64,000 nt of DNA from Bacteroidales bacterium UBA5349 (GCA_002410065.1 DHQB01000027.1:94579-158578); one strand, 5' to 3'. Positions 51,303 to 59,711 are shown, numbered from the stretch's first letter. Numbers and translations: made by a program. The notes: a model not told the origin generated them from the letters alone.

Positions 51303-52817
51303 ATGGCACTTCGCATTTGGCTTATAGTATTTGATTTGCTGATTCTATTAGCATCGTTTTTTATTAGCCTACTCTTTAAGCCAACGGCTCATTTCATTGA
51401 TTACGTTAGCGAAAACGTTGTTCCTTGCACTATATTTGTTGCTATCTGGTTGGTCTCATCGTTTCTATTTGGGAAGTATCATCCAAAAGGAAAAGATTTT
51501 GCACCCTTTGCAAGCCGAATTCTTTTAAGTAATCTCTCCTCTTTGGCTGTTTTAGCAGTTCTTATGTTTTCATTTTATTACTTTTCCTTCTCACGGATTG
51601 TTGTTTTTGGAACAGTAGGGATTGCTACTTTTTTTGAGTTTGTCTTTTTTGGTGTTTGGTTTCTTTTTAAGCAAAGCCATGAGGTTTTCGACGAGCCCAT
51701 CAGTCTAAAAGGGAAACCGAAAAAAGATTATAAGCTGGTTACAGCAATTGATATACCAATTGATGCAGCTCGCAAAAAAACGATTAAGAATTCAATAGTA
51801 GAAGAACTGGGCGAGAATGTTTATCAATACTTTAACGGTATTTTAAACCTCGGTGTCGAATCTACCCTTATTTTATCTACCACTACCCGGTTTAATATTG
51901 ATAACCAACCATCACATGCTTTTAATACCATAATCAATCTCAAAAGGGTAAACGACCTTAGAAGGATCAATAAATTCTTTGAGTCTGCAAACACTAAACT
52001 TCCCAAGGGTGGGCTTTTTATCTGTAGAGCCGAAACAAAAAACTTACGAAAGGAGCGTATTCTCAAAAAATTTCCCCCGGTTATCAATCTAATTTACTAT
52101 TCGTTCGATTTTATCGTAAAACGGATTCTTCCAAAATTTTCATTGACCAAGGGGCTTTACTTTTTCCTTACGCGGGGCGAGAATCGTGTAATTACCCGTG
52201 CTGAACTTTTAGGGAGATTATACTCTTGCGGCTTTGAGGTAGTCGACGAGGAGTTTGTTGATAAACACTTATACGTTGTTAGCCGCAAAGTAAAACTCCC
52301 TGCCTACGATTTGGAGGCAACCTATGGACCGCTCATAAAGCTTAGGCGCATTGGTAAGGATGGCAAGGAGATAAGGGTTTACAAAATGCGAACCATGCAC
52401 CCCTATGCCGAGTATCTGCAGGAGTATGTTTTTGAGAAGAATGAGCTTGAGGAGGGTGGAAAGTTTAAGGACGACTTTAGGGTTTCAACCTTAGGTCGCC
52501 TTATGCGAAGGCTTTGGATTGATGAACTCCCCATGATTTATAACCTACTAAAAGGCGATTTAAAAATTATTGGCGTAAGGCCACTGAGTAGGCACTATTT
52601 TAACCTTTATACAAAGGAGTTACAAGAGAAACGAACTCGATACAAACCAGGGCTAGTGCCTCCATTTTATGCTGATAATCCCAAAACCCTAGAAGAGATA
52701 ATGGCATCGGAGCACAAGTACCTTGATGCATATGCTAAGCACCCATTTTGGACTGATTTCAGGTATTTCTTTGTTGCTGTTTACAACATCATATTTAAAA
52801 GATATCGAAGTAGCTAA
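51303..52817 (+). CDS. Undecaprenyl-phosphate sugar-1-phosphate transferase family protein
   Basis: This 504-residue membrane protein has four N-terminal helices (about residues 5-27, 40-60, 78-100 and 104-125), a middle domain of about 200 residues, and a C-terminal bacterial sugar transferase domain. The last contains YKMRTMHPYAEY, RLWIDELPMIYNLLKGD with the catalytic Asp-Glu, and IIGVRPL. The usual helix that inserts into the membrane just before the catalytic domain is not obvious. Such enzymes start lipid-linked glycans, but this one is longer than WcaJ or PglC. It is the last gene of the radical SAM/GT group. Confidence 0.88.
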   Translation: MALRIWLIVFDLLILLASFFISLLFKPTAHFIDYVSENVVPCTIFVAIWLVSSFLFGKYHPKGKDFAPFASRILLSNLSSLAVLAVLMFSFYYFSFSRIVVFGTVGIATFFEFVFFGVWFLFKQSHEVFDEPISLKGKPKKDYKLVTAIDIPIDAARKKTIKNSIVEELGENVYQYFNGILNLGVESTLILSTTTRFNIDNQPSHAFNTIINLKRVNDLRRINKFFESANTKLPKGGLFICRAETKNLRKERILKKFPPVINLIYYSFDFIVKRILPKFSLTKGLYFFLTRGENRVITRAELLGRLYSCGFEVVDEEFVDKHLYVVSRKVKLPAYDLEATYGPLIKLRRIGKDGKEIRVYKMRTMHPYAEYLQEYVFEKNELEEGGKFKDDFRVSTLGRLMRRLWIDELPMIYNLLKGDLKIIGVRPLSRHYFNLYTKELQEKRTRYKPGLVPPFYADNPKTLEEIMASEHKYLDAYAKHPFWTDFRYFFVAVYNIIFKRYRSS

Positions 52818-52957
52818 GAAAATGGTAAAAGGCTATCCGGTATAAAAAGTTTTTTCTGATAAAAATTTTTACACGCTATTCATTTTTCTTAATATATAAA
52901 AACAGAGATCAAGGCTGGTATCGAGTTAATACGAAAAGGCTATAAAAACAGGGTACA

Positions 52958-53353
52958 ATGGTTGAGCATAAACTACAGATAACCGTTCGCGATTATGAGT
53001 GCGATTTGCAGGGTATTGTTAACAACGCCGTATATTTAAATTACCTAGAGCACGCGCGGCATACTTTTCTCTTAGAAAAGGGGATTGACTTTGCTAAGCT
53101 TCACAACAAGGGGGTTGATTTGGTGATTAGCCGTATAGAAATTGATTATAAGCAATGGCTTACCAGCGGTGATGAGTTTATAATTACATCGAGCATGCAA
53201 AGAGAGGGTCATCTAAGAATGATCTTTAATCAAAAGATACACCGAGTATTAGATAATAAACTTGTTGTAAACGCTAAGGTAGTAGGGGTGGGCGTTAAAA
53301 ACGGTAGGCCGCTAAGGGTTACCGATATTGAAGGGTTTAAGAGTATGGAGTAG
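52958..53353 (+). CDS. Hotdog-fold acyl-CoA thioesterase (YbgC/4HBT type)
   Basis: This 131-residue protein has the 4HBT/YbgC-type active-site segment YECDLQGIVNNAVYLNYLEHAR, with the Asp in the usual place. LVISRIEIDYKQW follows, where the partner strand lies. The fold forms dimers or tetramers that hydrolyse acyl-CoA. The exact acyl group is not known. It is a single gene facing a convergent zinc-ribbon gene. Confidence 0.92.
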   Translation: MVEHKLQITVRDYECDLQGIVNNAVYLNYLEHARHTFLLEKGIDFAKLHNKGVDLVISRIEIDYKQWLTSGDEFIITSSMQREGHLRMIFNQKIHRVLDNKLVVNAKVVGVGVKNGRPLRVTDIEGFKSME

Positions 53354-53361
53354 CGTGCAAG

Positions 53362-53754
53362 TTATACTTCGTCGCCTTTTTCTTTATGCGTTACCAAGAG
53401 GTAAAGATTTTTGTCCTCAAGAAATAGATAACCCAGCTCATAGCAAAAACGATAGATATCACCCCGTTTGGTTGTATATGTGTGGGTATGATAGGTAAAA
53501 CTGAACCCTCTGCTCAAAAGGGTGTCTTTGGATACCATGGTTTTTTCCGATTGGCCACTTAGCTCTTCAAGAATCCGTCTGTTTTTTCGAAGAGCATTGT
53601 TAATGTTCCGAACGGTGTTGTTTACGTCACTGTTCAACTTATTATTGTAGGTGTTTCGGCATTGATCAGAGCAAAATATTTTATCAATTCGCCCAACAAT
53701 CTTCTCGCCACATTCGGGACAAAGCCGAGTTTTTGTGCTTGAGTTACTTATCAT
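53362..53754 (-). CDS. Zinc-ribbon protein (DUF2116-like)
   Basis: This 130-residue protein has an N-terminal zinc ribbon (CPECGEKIVGRIDKIFCSDQC) with four cysteines, as in DUF2116. The middle, about residues 35-75, is a helical polar region, and the C-terminal 50 residues are rich in aromatic residues (GFSFTYHTHTYTTKRGDIYRFCYELGYLFL split across the sequence). A nucleic-acid-binding role is suggested only by the zinc ribbon. The function is unknown. Confidence 0.78.
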   Translation of the reverse strand: MISNSSTKTRLCPECGEKIVGRIDKIFCSDQCRNTYNNKLNSDVNNTVRNINNALRKNRRILEELSGQSEKTMVSKDTLLSRGFSFTYHTHTYTTKRGDIYRFCYELGYLFLEDKNLYLLVTHKEKGDEV

Positions 53755-53939
53755 TTCGTAGAGGTGAGGTTAGTTTATTAATTGTATAATGACCATACAA
53801 TTAACAAACATAAGCAAATATCACAAAAAACAATATGATTTCACATTATTTGTTGCACTTAACTATTTTATAAACTTTCTATATTTGTTTTTTTAACTTT
53901 TTTTATGCAGAGATGCAATAAATTGATCGAACGTTTAAC

Positions 53940-53947
53940 TACATTTG
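53940..53947 (+). promoter_or_regulatory. -7 box of the nitronate monooxygenase gene
   Basis: TACATTTG is a perfect TAnnTTTG box, 25 bases before the ATG. The nearest TTG is only 14 bases upstream, shorter than normal. Confidence 0.5.
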
Positions 53948-53972
53948 CGCCTTCTAAACCAATGTAATTACA

Positions 53973-55058
53973 ATGAGCGATTTAAAAATAGGAGGTTTAA
54001 CAATCCCCGTACCCATCATCCAAGGGGGAATGGGAGTAGGTGTTTCTCTGTCAGGGTTAGCAGTAGCTGTGGCAAACGAAGGTGGTGTAGGTGTTATTTC
54101 GGCTGCCGGGTTAGGTTTGGTGCATCGTAATTCAGCTCTCGATTTTATTCAGGCAAATATCGAAGGGCTTAAGATGGAATTACGATTAGCCAAAGAAAAA
54201 ACCAAGGGGATAGTTGGGGTTAACATAATGGTAGCGATGTCAAATTTTGCCGAATTAGTAAAAACGGCAATTGCAGAGAAAGCCGATATTATTTTCTCAG
54301 GCGCAGGGTTACCCTTAGATTTACCCAAATTTTTGGAGCCTGGGAGCATAACTAAGCTTGTTCCTATTGTTTCATCAAGTAGGGCTGCAAAAATTATTTG
54401 CGAGAAATGGAAGTCTCTTTATAACTATCTGCCAGATGCAATTGTTGTTGAGGGGCCAAAGGCTGGCGGGCACATAGGCTTTAAAAACAATCAAATTGAT
54501 GATGCTGAGTATTCGCTTGAAGAACTTGTTCCAGCTGTTGTTAGAGAAGTGAAGTTTTTTGAGGATAAGTATCATCAGGAGATATCTGTCATCGCAGCGG
54601 GTGGAATCTATAGCGGGCAAGACATGTATAACATTATGCAGAAGGGTGCACGAGGGGTTCAGATGGGTTCGAGATTTGTGCCTACTGAAGAATGTGATGC
54701 TGCCCAAGCGTTTAAGCAAGCATATATCGATGCAAAACAGAGCGACATAGAGATTATTCAAAGCCCAGTGGGTATGCCTGGTAGGGCATTGCATAATGAG
54801 TTTATTCAAAAGGTAACGCTGGGGTTAAAGAAACCAGTAAAATGTCCATTCCATTGCATTAAAACATGCGATGTATCTAAAAGCCCATACTGCATTATTT
54901 CAGCATTGTACAATGCATATAAGGGTAATATGAAAAGTGGATATGCTTTTGCGGGGAGCAATGCTTATCTATCTGAAAAGATATCAACTGTAAAAGAGGT
55001 TTTTGCCGATATCATGACGGGTTTTAAGAATGCTGTTTCACAAGCAAAGGCTAAATAG
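53973..55058 (+). CDS. Nitronate monooxygenase/NPD-family FMN enzyme
   Basis: This 361-residue flavoprotein matches the nitronate monooxygenase (2-nitropropane dioxygenase-like) family. It has PVPIIQGGMGVGVSLSGLA at the start, VGVISAAGLG, then VEGPKAGGHIGF and AAGGIYSGQDMY with its GARGVQMGSRFV, all typical of the FMN site. It has a cysteine-rich C-terminal segment (CPFHCIKTCDVSKSPYC) seen in a subset of these proteins, possibly for iron-sulfur binding. Physiological substrates are not defined for this branch. Confidence 0.9.
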   Translation: MSDLKIGGLTIPVPIIQGGMGVGVSLSGLAVAVANEGGVGVISAAGLGLVHRNSALDFIQANIEGLKMELRLAKEKTKGIVGVNIMVAMSNFAELVKTAIAEKADIIFSGAGLPLDLPKFLEPGSITKLVPIVSSSRAAKIICEKWKSLYNYLPDAIVVEGPKAGGHIGFKNNQIDDAEYSLEELVPAVVREVKFFEDKYHQEISVIAAGGIYSGQDMYNIMQKGARGVQMGSRFVPTEECDAAQAFKQAYIDAKQSDIEIIQSPVGMPGRALHNEFIQKVTLGLKKPVKCPFHCIKTCDVSKSPYCIISALYNAYKGNMKSGYAFAGSNAYLSEKISTVKEVFADIMTGFKNAVSQAKAK

Positions 55059-55069
55059 TTAGCCTTTGC
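55044..55069. terminator. Hairpin overlapping the end of the nitronate monooxygenase gene
   Basis: GCAAAGGCTAA and TTAGCCTTTGC form a perfect 11-bp stem with a 4-base loop that includes the stop codon of the nitronate monooxygenase gene. Only a weak T-run (TTTT) follows. It lies between convergent genes and may work in both directions. Confidence 0.65.
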
Positions 55070-55113
55070 AGATTTTAAATACACGAAACTTTTGAGCCAA
55101 GTTCAGTTTAAAC

Positions 55114-55563
55114 TTAGTTCAAAAGTTTTACTTTTATTGCGTTTAGACCCTTTTGTCCCATTTCGGTTTCAAAGGTTACCTTATCGCGCTCTTGTACCTC
55201 ATCAAGCAATCCATTAATATGGAAAAATATGCTCTCTTGAGATTCTAAATCTTTTATAAAACCGTACCCTTTTGATTGGTTATAATAAGTCACTACTCCA
55301 TTACGGATTAAATCTGCGGGGTCTATAGGCTCTTGTTTGGGTACGCCAAGTTGTATGTCTTCAGCGTTAATTTTTTCTTTGTTTTTTGGGTCGGGAGGGG
55401 TGTCGGTGATGTTACCAAACTCATCAACATAGGCTATCATATCCTCAAAATCCTTCGTTTCGGTAGATTTACGCTCCTCTTTCTTCTGAAGCTTGTCTTT
55501 CTTTTTCTTTTGTCTCTTCTTTTCGTTTTCTCTTTTGTTAAATGAGTCTTGTGATCTGGCCAT
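55114..55563 (-). CDS. Cold-shock domain protein with charged N-terminal extension
   Basis: This 149-residue protein has a C-terminal cold-shock (CSD) domain of about 65 residues. The RNP motifs are present as GYGFI and IFFHI. The first about 40 residues are a dense Lys/Glu/Arg stretch (EKKRQKKKKDKLQKKEERK) and the next 45 are acidic and Pro-rich. I place the start at 55563 (MARSQDSFNKRE), because the upstream codons to 55593 add only a non-conserved piece and lie nearer the promoter. It likely binds RNA or single-stranded DNA. Confidence 0.88.
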   Translation of the reverse strand: MARSQDSFNKRENEKKRQKKKKDKLQKKEERKSTETKDFEDMIAYVDEFGNITDTPPDPKNKEKINAEDIQLGVPKQEPIDPADLIRNGVVTYYNQSKGYGFIKDLESQESIFFHINGLLDEVQERDKVTFETEMGQKGLNAIKVKLLN

Positions 55564-55634
55564 TAGCGGAGTTTGAGTTAGGTGGTAAGCCAAGCAATTA
55601 TGTTTTGTTGACTTATAAAAAATATACTATGCTG

Positions 55635-55666
55635 CAAAGATACGCATTTACGTTGTAGTAATCAAA
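55635..55666 (-). promoter_or_regulatory. Complete promoter of the cold-shock protein gene
   Basis: On the minus strand TTTG (55663-55666) and TATCTTTG (55635-55642) are exactly 20 bases apart, a full match to the Bacteroidota consensus. It predicts a leader of about 65 bases before the start at 55563, suited to temperature-dependent folding. Confidence 0.8.
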
Positions 55667-55861
55667 ATATTTTGATAAATGACAAATTAAATAGAGAGAA
55701 AAGATTTTTGTAAGGCATAGTTTGCCAAGCAGTAAGACGACAACAAACGAAAACAAACGAACAATAAACGACTCTAACTGCTTATTTACCGACTCATGTT
55801 TTGAAGCGATCGTTACTTTGCATCAACAAATTAATCGTTAAACCAATTAAAAAAATTCATT

Positions 55862-56200
55862 ATGGAAACAACAATTAACAAAGTAGAACTTCAGGGTTTT
55901 TTAGGACGTGATGCAGAAGTACGTACATTCGATAGCGGACGTACGCTAATAAGTTTTAGCTTGGCAACAAACGAGAGCTATAAGAATAGTAAGGGCGAGT
56001 GGGTTGATAACACCACGTGGCATAACGTAACGCTTTGGGTTAATAAAAAGGAAGAGGATTACGATTTCCTGAAAAAGGGAGCCCTGATTACCGTAAATGG
56101 TAAGTTGAATACCCGCAAGTACACCGATAAAAGCGGGCAGGATCGATACATCACCGAAGTGGTGGCACATAAGTTAGAACTAGCCAAAGTAGAAGCATAG
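55862..56200 (+). CDS. ssb: Short single-stranded DNA-binding protein
   Basis: This 112-residue protein is one OB fold of the SSB family. Segments are NKVELQGFLGRDAEVRT, LISFSLATNESYKN, WHNVTLWV, and LKKGALITVNGKLNTRKYTDK. It stops at KLELAKVEA and has no acidic C-terminal tip of the DDDIPF type, which recruits repair enzymes. So it may be a second, specialised SSB rather than the housekeeping copy. Direct AAACGA repeats lie upstream. It ends with a strong terminator. Confidence 0.93.
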   Translation: METTINKVELQGFLGRDAEVRTFDSGRTLISFSLATNESYKNSKGEWVDNTTWHNVTLWVNKKEEDYDFLKKGALITVNGKLNTRKYTDKSGQDRYITEVVAHKLELAKVEA

Positions 56201-56226
56201 TAGCAAGTTAAGTGTTTCAACGTTTA

Positions 56227-56267
56227 GGGTCAAGCTATAAGGAGCTCCTTGTGGCTTGACCCTTTTT
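56227..56267 (+). terminator. Compound terminator of ssb
   Basis: A 9-bp outer stem (GGGTCAAGC / GCTTGACCC, 56227-56235 and 56254-56262) encloses a self-complementary AAGGAGCTCCTT. It is followed by TTTTT. Confidence 0.9.
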
Positions 56268-56353
56268 AATTATCTACTCTTCATCTAGCACAACTTGGCA
56301 TGGCATTTGTATTTTTGATGGCAAAGAACACTCTACTACTAAAACATACTACT

Positions 56354-57703
56354 ATGAAAAAGCTAAAAAGCATACTTGTTGTTGTCCTGCTAATAGCAGC
56401 CAACTCGTTGTTTGCTCAGAAGAAGCCCAATGAATACCTAGGCTTACCCGGCGACAACCTAAACCTATATGCGGTAATGGACATATTTCAGAATTCTGAA
56501 ACCATTGAAGCATTTGAGAGAAGTTTAAACGATCCGGATAAAACCATTAACAACCTCGATTTGAACGACAACAAACTGGTTGATTACATCATGGTATACG
56601 ACTATGTTGAAGGCAACGTTCATACCATAGTTTTAAGGGTTGCCCTTAATCAAACAGAACAGCAAGATGTTGCCGTTTTTACAGTTCAGCAATTTAACGA
56701 TGGTACGGTTCAAATTCAGCTTATTGGCGATGAGGCTTTGTACGGTCCAAATTATATTATTGAGCCCATCTATGCAGAAACAGCCAACCCTGGTTATTCT
56801 GGAAATGCATATCAGGCGCAGGCAAGTACAGTAGTTACAACAACCTATTATGAGGTGGCCAGCTGGCCAGTTATTGTTTATTTGTATGAACCGGCATACA
56901 CTCCATGGAGTTCTGCGTGGTACTGGGATTTTTATCCATCTTACTGGCACCCATGGGCACCCCATTACTGGCATTTTTACTACGGTTATCACTCTCACTG
57001 GCATTCACACTATTATGCGTATTATAGGCCATGGAGATATTATCGATGCAATAGGTATCGCGATGTTTATTTAGTAAATACAAGGAACTACTCGCGAACA
57101 GTAACTAATAACGTTAACAGTGGCCAATACAAAGAAACATACAGCAAGCCCGAACGAGTAAGGGATGGTGAAAATCTATTTGCTCAAAAATATCCTAATG
57201 GTGTTCCAAAACCCAATAGAGAAAGAATAGATAATAATAGGGTTGAGCAGGATAGGCCAAATTTGAATCAGGGAGTAAACAACAATGAGAGTAGGCCAAT
57301 TAGGGAACAGGAAAGAGATGCAAATAAAAACCCAACACGACAAAATATGGGTTCAGCAAAACCCAAGGAAGTTCAAAGCGGTGTTCGTGAAGATATGGGA
57401 AGCAGTGCGGGAAAAGAGAGGCCCAAGGAGATACTGAATCGCCCTCCGCAAAGGGAAAATATAGCGAAACAACCACAAAGGCCATCGCAAAATGAATCGG
57501 CAAGGCCTGCAAAGCAACCGCAAAGGCCATCGCAAAATACGGTAAAGCCTCCAAGACAACAGCAGAAGCCTGTAAGAAGTGAATCACCAAAGCCCAAAGT
57601 AGAAAAGCAGTCAAAGCCTGTTCAAAAGACTCAGCAATCTGAATCGAAGAAGGAGAAAACAGGAAATAGTGAGAAGACGGTAAAAGGAAGAAGGTCTTTT
57701 TAA
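56354..57703 (+). CDS. Unknown exported protein with aromatic-rich centre and Q/P/R-rich tail
   Basis: This 449-residue protein has a signal peptide (MKKLKSILVVVLLIAANSLF, then AQ), and I start it at 56354 rather than at 56300. Residues about 25-150 form an N-terminal domain of mixed strands (DNKLVDYIMVYDYVEGNVHT). Residues about 170-245 are dense in Trp, Tyr and His (WHPWAPHYWHFYYGYHSHWH). The last 200 residues are Gln, Pro, Lys and Arg-rich, with a nine-residue repeat KQPQRPSQN twice (57467-57493, 57512-57538). I recognise a pattern seen in Bacteroidota exported proteins, but no named family or function. Confidence 0.7.
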   Translation: MKKLKSILVVVLLIAANSLFAQKKPNEYLGLPGDNLNLYAVMDIFQNSETIEAFERSLNDPDKTINNLDLNDNKLVDYIMVYDYVEGNVHTIVLRVALNQTEQQDVAVFTVQQFNDGTVQIQLIGDEALYGPNYIIEPIYAETANPGYSGNAYQAQASTVVTTTYYEVASWPVIVYLYEPAYTPWSSAWYWDFYPSYWHPWAPHYWHFYYGYHSHWHSHYYAYYRPWRYYRCNRYRDVYLVNTRNYSRTVTNNVNSGQYKETYSKPERVRDGENLFAQKYPNGVPKPNRERIDNNRVEQDRPNLNQGVNNNESRPIREQERDANKNPTRQNMGSAKPKEVQSGVREDMGSSAGKERPKEILNRPPQRENIAKQPQRPSQNESARPAKQPQRPSQNTVKPPRQQQKPVRSESPKPKVEKQSKPVQKTQQSESKKEKTGNSEKTVKGRRSF

Positions 57704-57772
57704 TCAACAAATGGGCAAAATCCCAGCCTAGTTCTATTAGGTTTTTGTGTAGGCCTCATTTTAGAAAAGTTA

Positions 57773-57810
57773 ACAGCGCCATTATCCTTGAGTTAGGATA
57801 GTGGCGCTGT
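57773..57810. terminator. Bidirectional hairpin between convergent genes
   Basis: ACAGCGCCATTATCC and GGATAGTGGCGCTGT form a 15-bp stem with one G-U pair and an 8-base loop. Flanking T-runs are weak on both sides. Confidence 0.7.
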
Positions 57811-57831
57811 TTCATATAATGTTAGCCTTCT

Positions 57832-58740
57832 TTAGAGTTTCATCAGTGCCGAGATTCTTTTGTCAATCTCATCAGCATAGTAAAGTGGACCGCAAATGTG
57901 GCATTCGTCAATCTCAAGGTAGTCCTTGGGTTCATTAGCATTATTGAAGAGCTCTTTGCCCATGCTTACTGGGATTACTTCATCGTTGATACTATGGATT
58001 ATAAGTATTGGTTTGTGTAAACCCTTAACGGCAATTTTTGCTGGATAGGCTTCCCTAACCATCAATTTGCCAATGAAGCCAGCGCTGTGTGCTGCAATAT
58101 CTTTGTGCGACGAGAAAGCACCCTCGAGTATTACACCATCAATGGTTTCGCTGTTCATATTAGCCACAGTTGGGGCTAAATGGCCACCCAAAGATTGCCC
58201 GTATAGCAACAGCATGGTGCCCTGTACATCGCTTCGCTGGCTTATAAGTTCTACTGCTGCATTGGCATCGCTTAATACAGTGCCACGGTTGGGTTTGCCG
58301 CTAGAGAATCCGTAACCGCTGTAATCAAAAATAAATGCCTGATAGCCCATCTTCACAAAAGGGAAGACCAGCGATAGGTAGCTAAGAATATTTCCGCCAT
58401 TGCCATGCAGAAACAGAATAGTTGCTTTGGGAGGCACAGTATCTCTTGGGGAGATAAACCAGCCGTGTAGCGTATCCTTTTGCTTATTACTAAAGAGAAT
58501 ATTCTCAATGTGGTAATCGAAGTCTATAGTATCGCCTTTTGGGGTAATCAACAAAGGGGGTTGCTTGTGCGATACTATGCGCATGGCATATAGCGTATCG
58601 CCGCTATAATCGTGGGTTATGCTAATTTCAATGGGTGTTTTAAGCGCTTTTGGATGATAGAATTGTTTATTGAAATTGCAGGATGTAATGCTAATTATCA
58701 ATAGAAACGCAAGGGCTAATGACGATGGTTTTGCTCTCAT
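57832..58740 (-). CDS. Alpha/beta hydrolase lipoprotein
   Basis: This 302-residue protein has a lipoprotein signal with lipobox ITSC (Cys21). The hydrolase core has the oxyanion loop FLHGNGGN, nucleophile elbow GQSLGGH (Ser), acidic residue in HSINDEVIP and the catalytic-type His in CHICGP. It resembles BEM46/ABHD13-type serine hydrolases. The substrate, perhaps an ester or lipid, is unknown. Its gene is oriented like the neighbouring cassette-like genes but has no repeat element next to it. Confidence 0.88.
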   Translation of the reverse strand: MRAKPSSLALAFLLIISITSCNFNKQFYHPKALKTPIEISITHDYSGDTLYAMRIVSHKQPPLLITPKGDTIDFDYHIENILFSNKQKDTLHGWFISPRDTVPPKATILFLHGNGGNILSYLSLVFPFVKMGYQAFIFDYSGYGFSSGKPNRGTVLSDANAAVELISQRSDVQGTMLLLYGQSLGGHLAPTVANMNSETIDGVILEGAFSSHKDIAAHSAGFIGKLMVREAYPAKIAVKGLHKPILIIHSINDEVIPVSMGKELFNNANEPKDYLEIDECHICGPLYYADEIDKRISALMKL

Positions 58741-58788
58741 AGGTTCAGAATAATGAAGTTGTAAGAATTCAACTCGTTTTTTATTGTA

Positions 58789-59580
58789 CTATTTTGCAAA
58801 ATAGGTCATAACAATTCTAAATCCGGTTGAATTATCTCTATAGCTTTTTGGCTCTTCAATTCTTTCGAATATGTCAATCTCTTTCTTCCAAGAACTACCC
58901 TTTATCATCCCCTTTCCGTTCTCAACTTCATTCACTACCCACTCGCTTACATTACTGTTTAAATGATAAAGGCCATAAATATTCTTGGTTCCGCTATTGA
59001 CCTTACCCAATTCGGGAATATAAATAATTTCAGATTCATGCTTACCGCTTAGGGTTGCCCACTCCCACTCTGCTTCCGAAGGAAGCCTGAAATCAGGGAC
59101 ATAGGGCAGTCCTTTTGCTTCCTGCTTCTTGTTCAATTCCTTTGTTTTCCATGCGCAGTAATAGGTTGCATTCTCAAATGAGACTCCCACTACAGGGTAA
59201 TTGTCGTATTTTTTGGAGTAGAGATAATTCTCAAAACCCTTATCATTACCCCAAGCCTTAATGCTAATTGCCTCCTTTAAAATATCTCCATATCGGTAAT
59301 ATTCTATTGCTTCCTTAGGGTTAATTCCTATAGATGTTTTTTTAAAATCAATAATCCGAATGCTATCATTGGGATTCTCTTTTAGCGACTCAAGGAAAGT
59401 TCTGTATTCTTTGTTGGTTATCTCTTCGCTCATCCAAAAGGCATCAAGGCTAATCTCAGTCGAATTTTTTGTGTAAGTGCCCATTGGCACAAGTTTCATG
59501 TTTTTTGGTTTCTTAATAAGCTGTGCATGGCATTGCACTTTAAACATGGAAATGATTATGAGGGTAATTAGTGTTCTCAT
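58789..59580 (-). CDS. GldK-like formylglycine-generating-enzyme-fold protein
   Basis: This 263-residue exported protein has an FGE/sulfatase-modifying-factor-like domain resembling a shortened GldK. Shared segments are LDAFWMSEEITNKEYRTF, YDNYPVVGVSFENA, RLPSEAEWEWAT and NVSEWVVN. It has a signal peptide ending QCHAQ and no lipobox. It is 180 residues shorter than GldK and lacks the Ca and Cys features of active FGE as far as I can judge. It may be a ring-like or cargo-handling relative. A repeat element ends 20 bases upstream of its start. Confidence 0.82.
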   Translation of the reverse strand: MRTLITLIIISMFKVQCHAQLIKKPKNMKLVPMGTYTKNSTEISLDAFWMSEEITNKEYRTFLESLKENPNDSIRIIDFKKTSIGINPKEAIEYYRYGDILKEAISIKAWGNDKGFENYLYSKKYDNYPVVGVSFENATYYCAWKTKELNKKQEAKGLPYVPDFRLPSEAEWEWATLSGKHESEIIYIPELGKVNSGTKNIYGLYHLNSNVSEWVVNEVENGKGMIKGSSWKKEIDIFERIEEPKSYRDNSTGFRIVMTYFAK

Positions 59581-59600
59581 GGGAAGTATGATTTATGGTT

Positions 59601-59711
59601 GGTGTTATATTTTCACCCCGCAAACAAAGCTAAGTATTTATTCTGCGCTAATAAATAATTTGAAACAAATAGTAACTCATTCAGCCGAAAAGTGGGACGT
59701 ACAACATACCG
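59601..59711 (-). repeat. Inverted-repeat intergenic element, copy B
   Basis: Arms at 59601-59619 and 59692-59711 can pair imperfectly, with a 72-base loop. The arm sequences and the loop (GTATTTAT...GCGCT) resemble copy A at 60887-60992. On the minus strand it begins 90 bases after the stop of the VOC gene and ends 20 bases before the start of the GldK-like gene. Confidence 0.6.

Noticed and set aside
57467..57538. Direct repeats that might look like a CRISPR or spacer-like array
   Set aside because: Only two copies occur, both in frame within a coding sequence, and they encode the peptide repeat KQPQRPSQN.
57300..57710. Minus-strand open frame of 136 codons opposite the Q/P/R-rich tail
   Set aside because: It mirrors the low-complexity coding strand, has no domain, and is explained by codon composition of the plus-strand gene.
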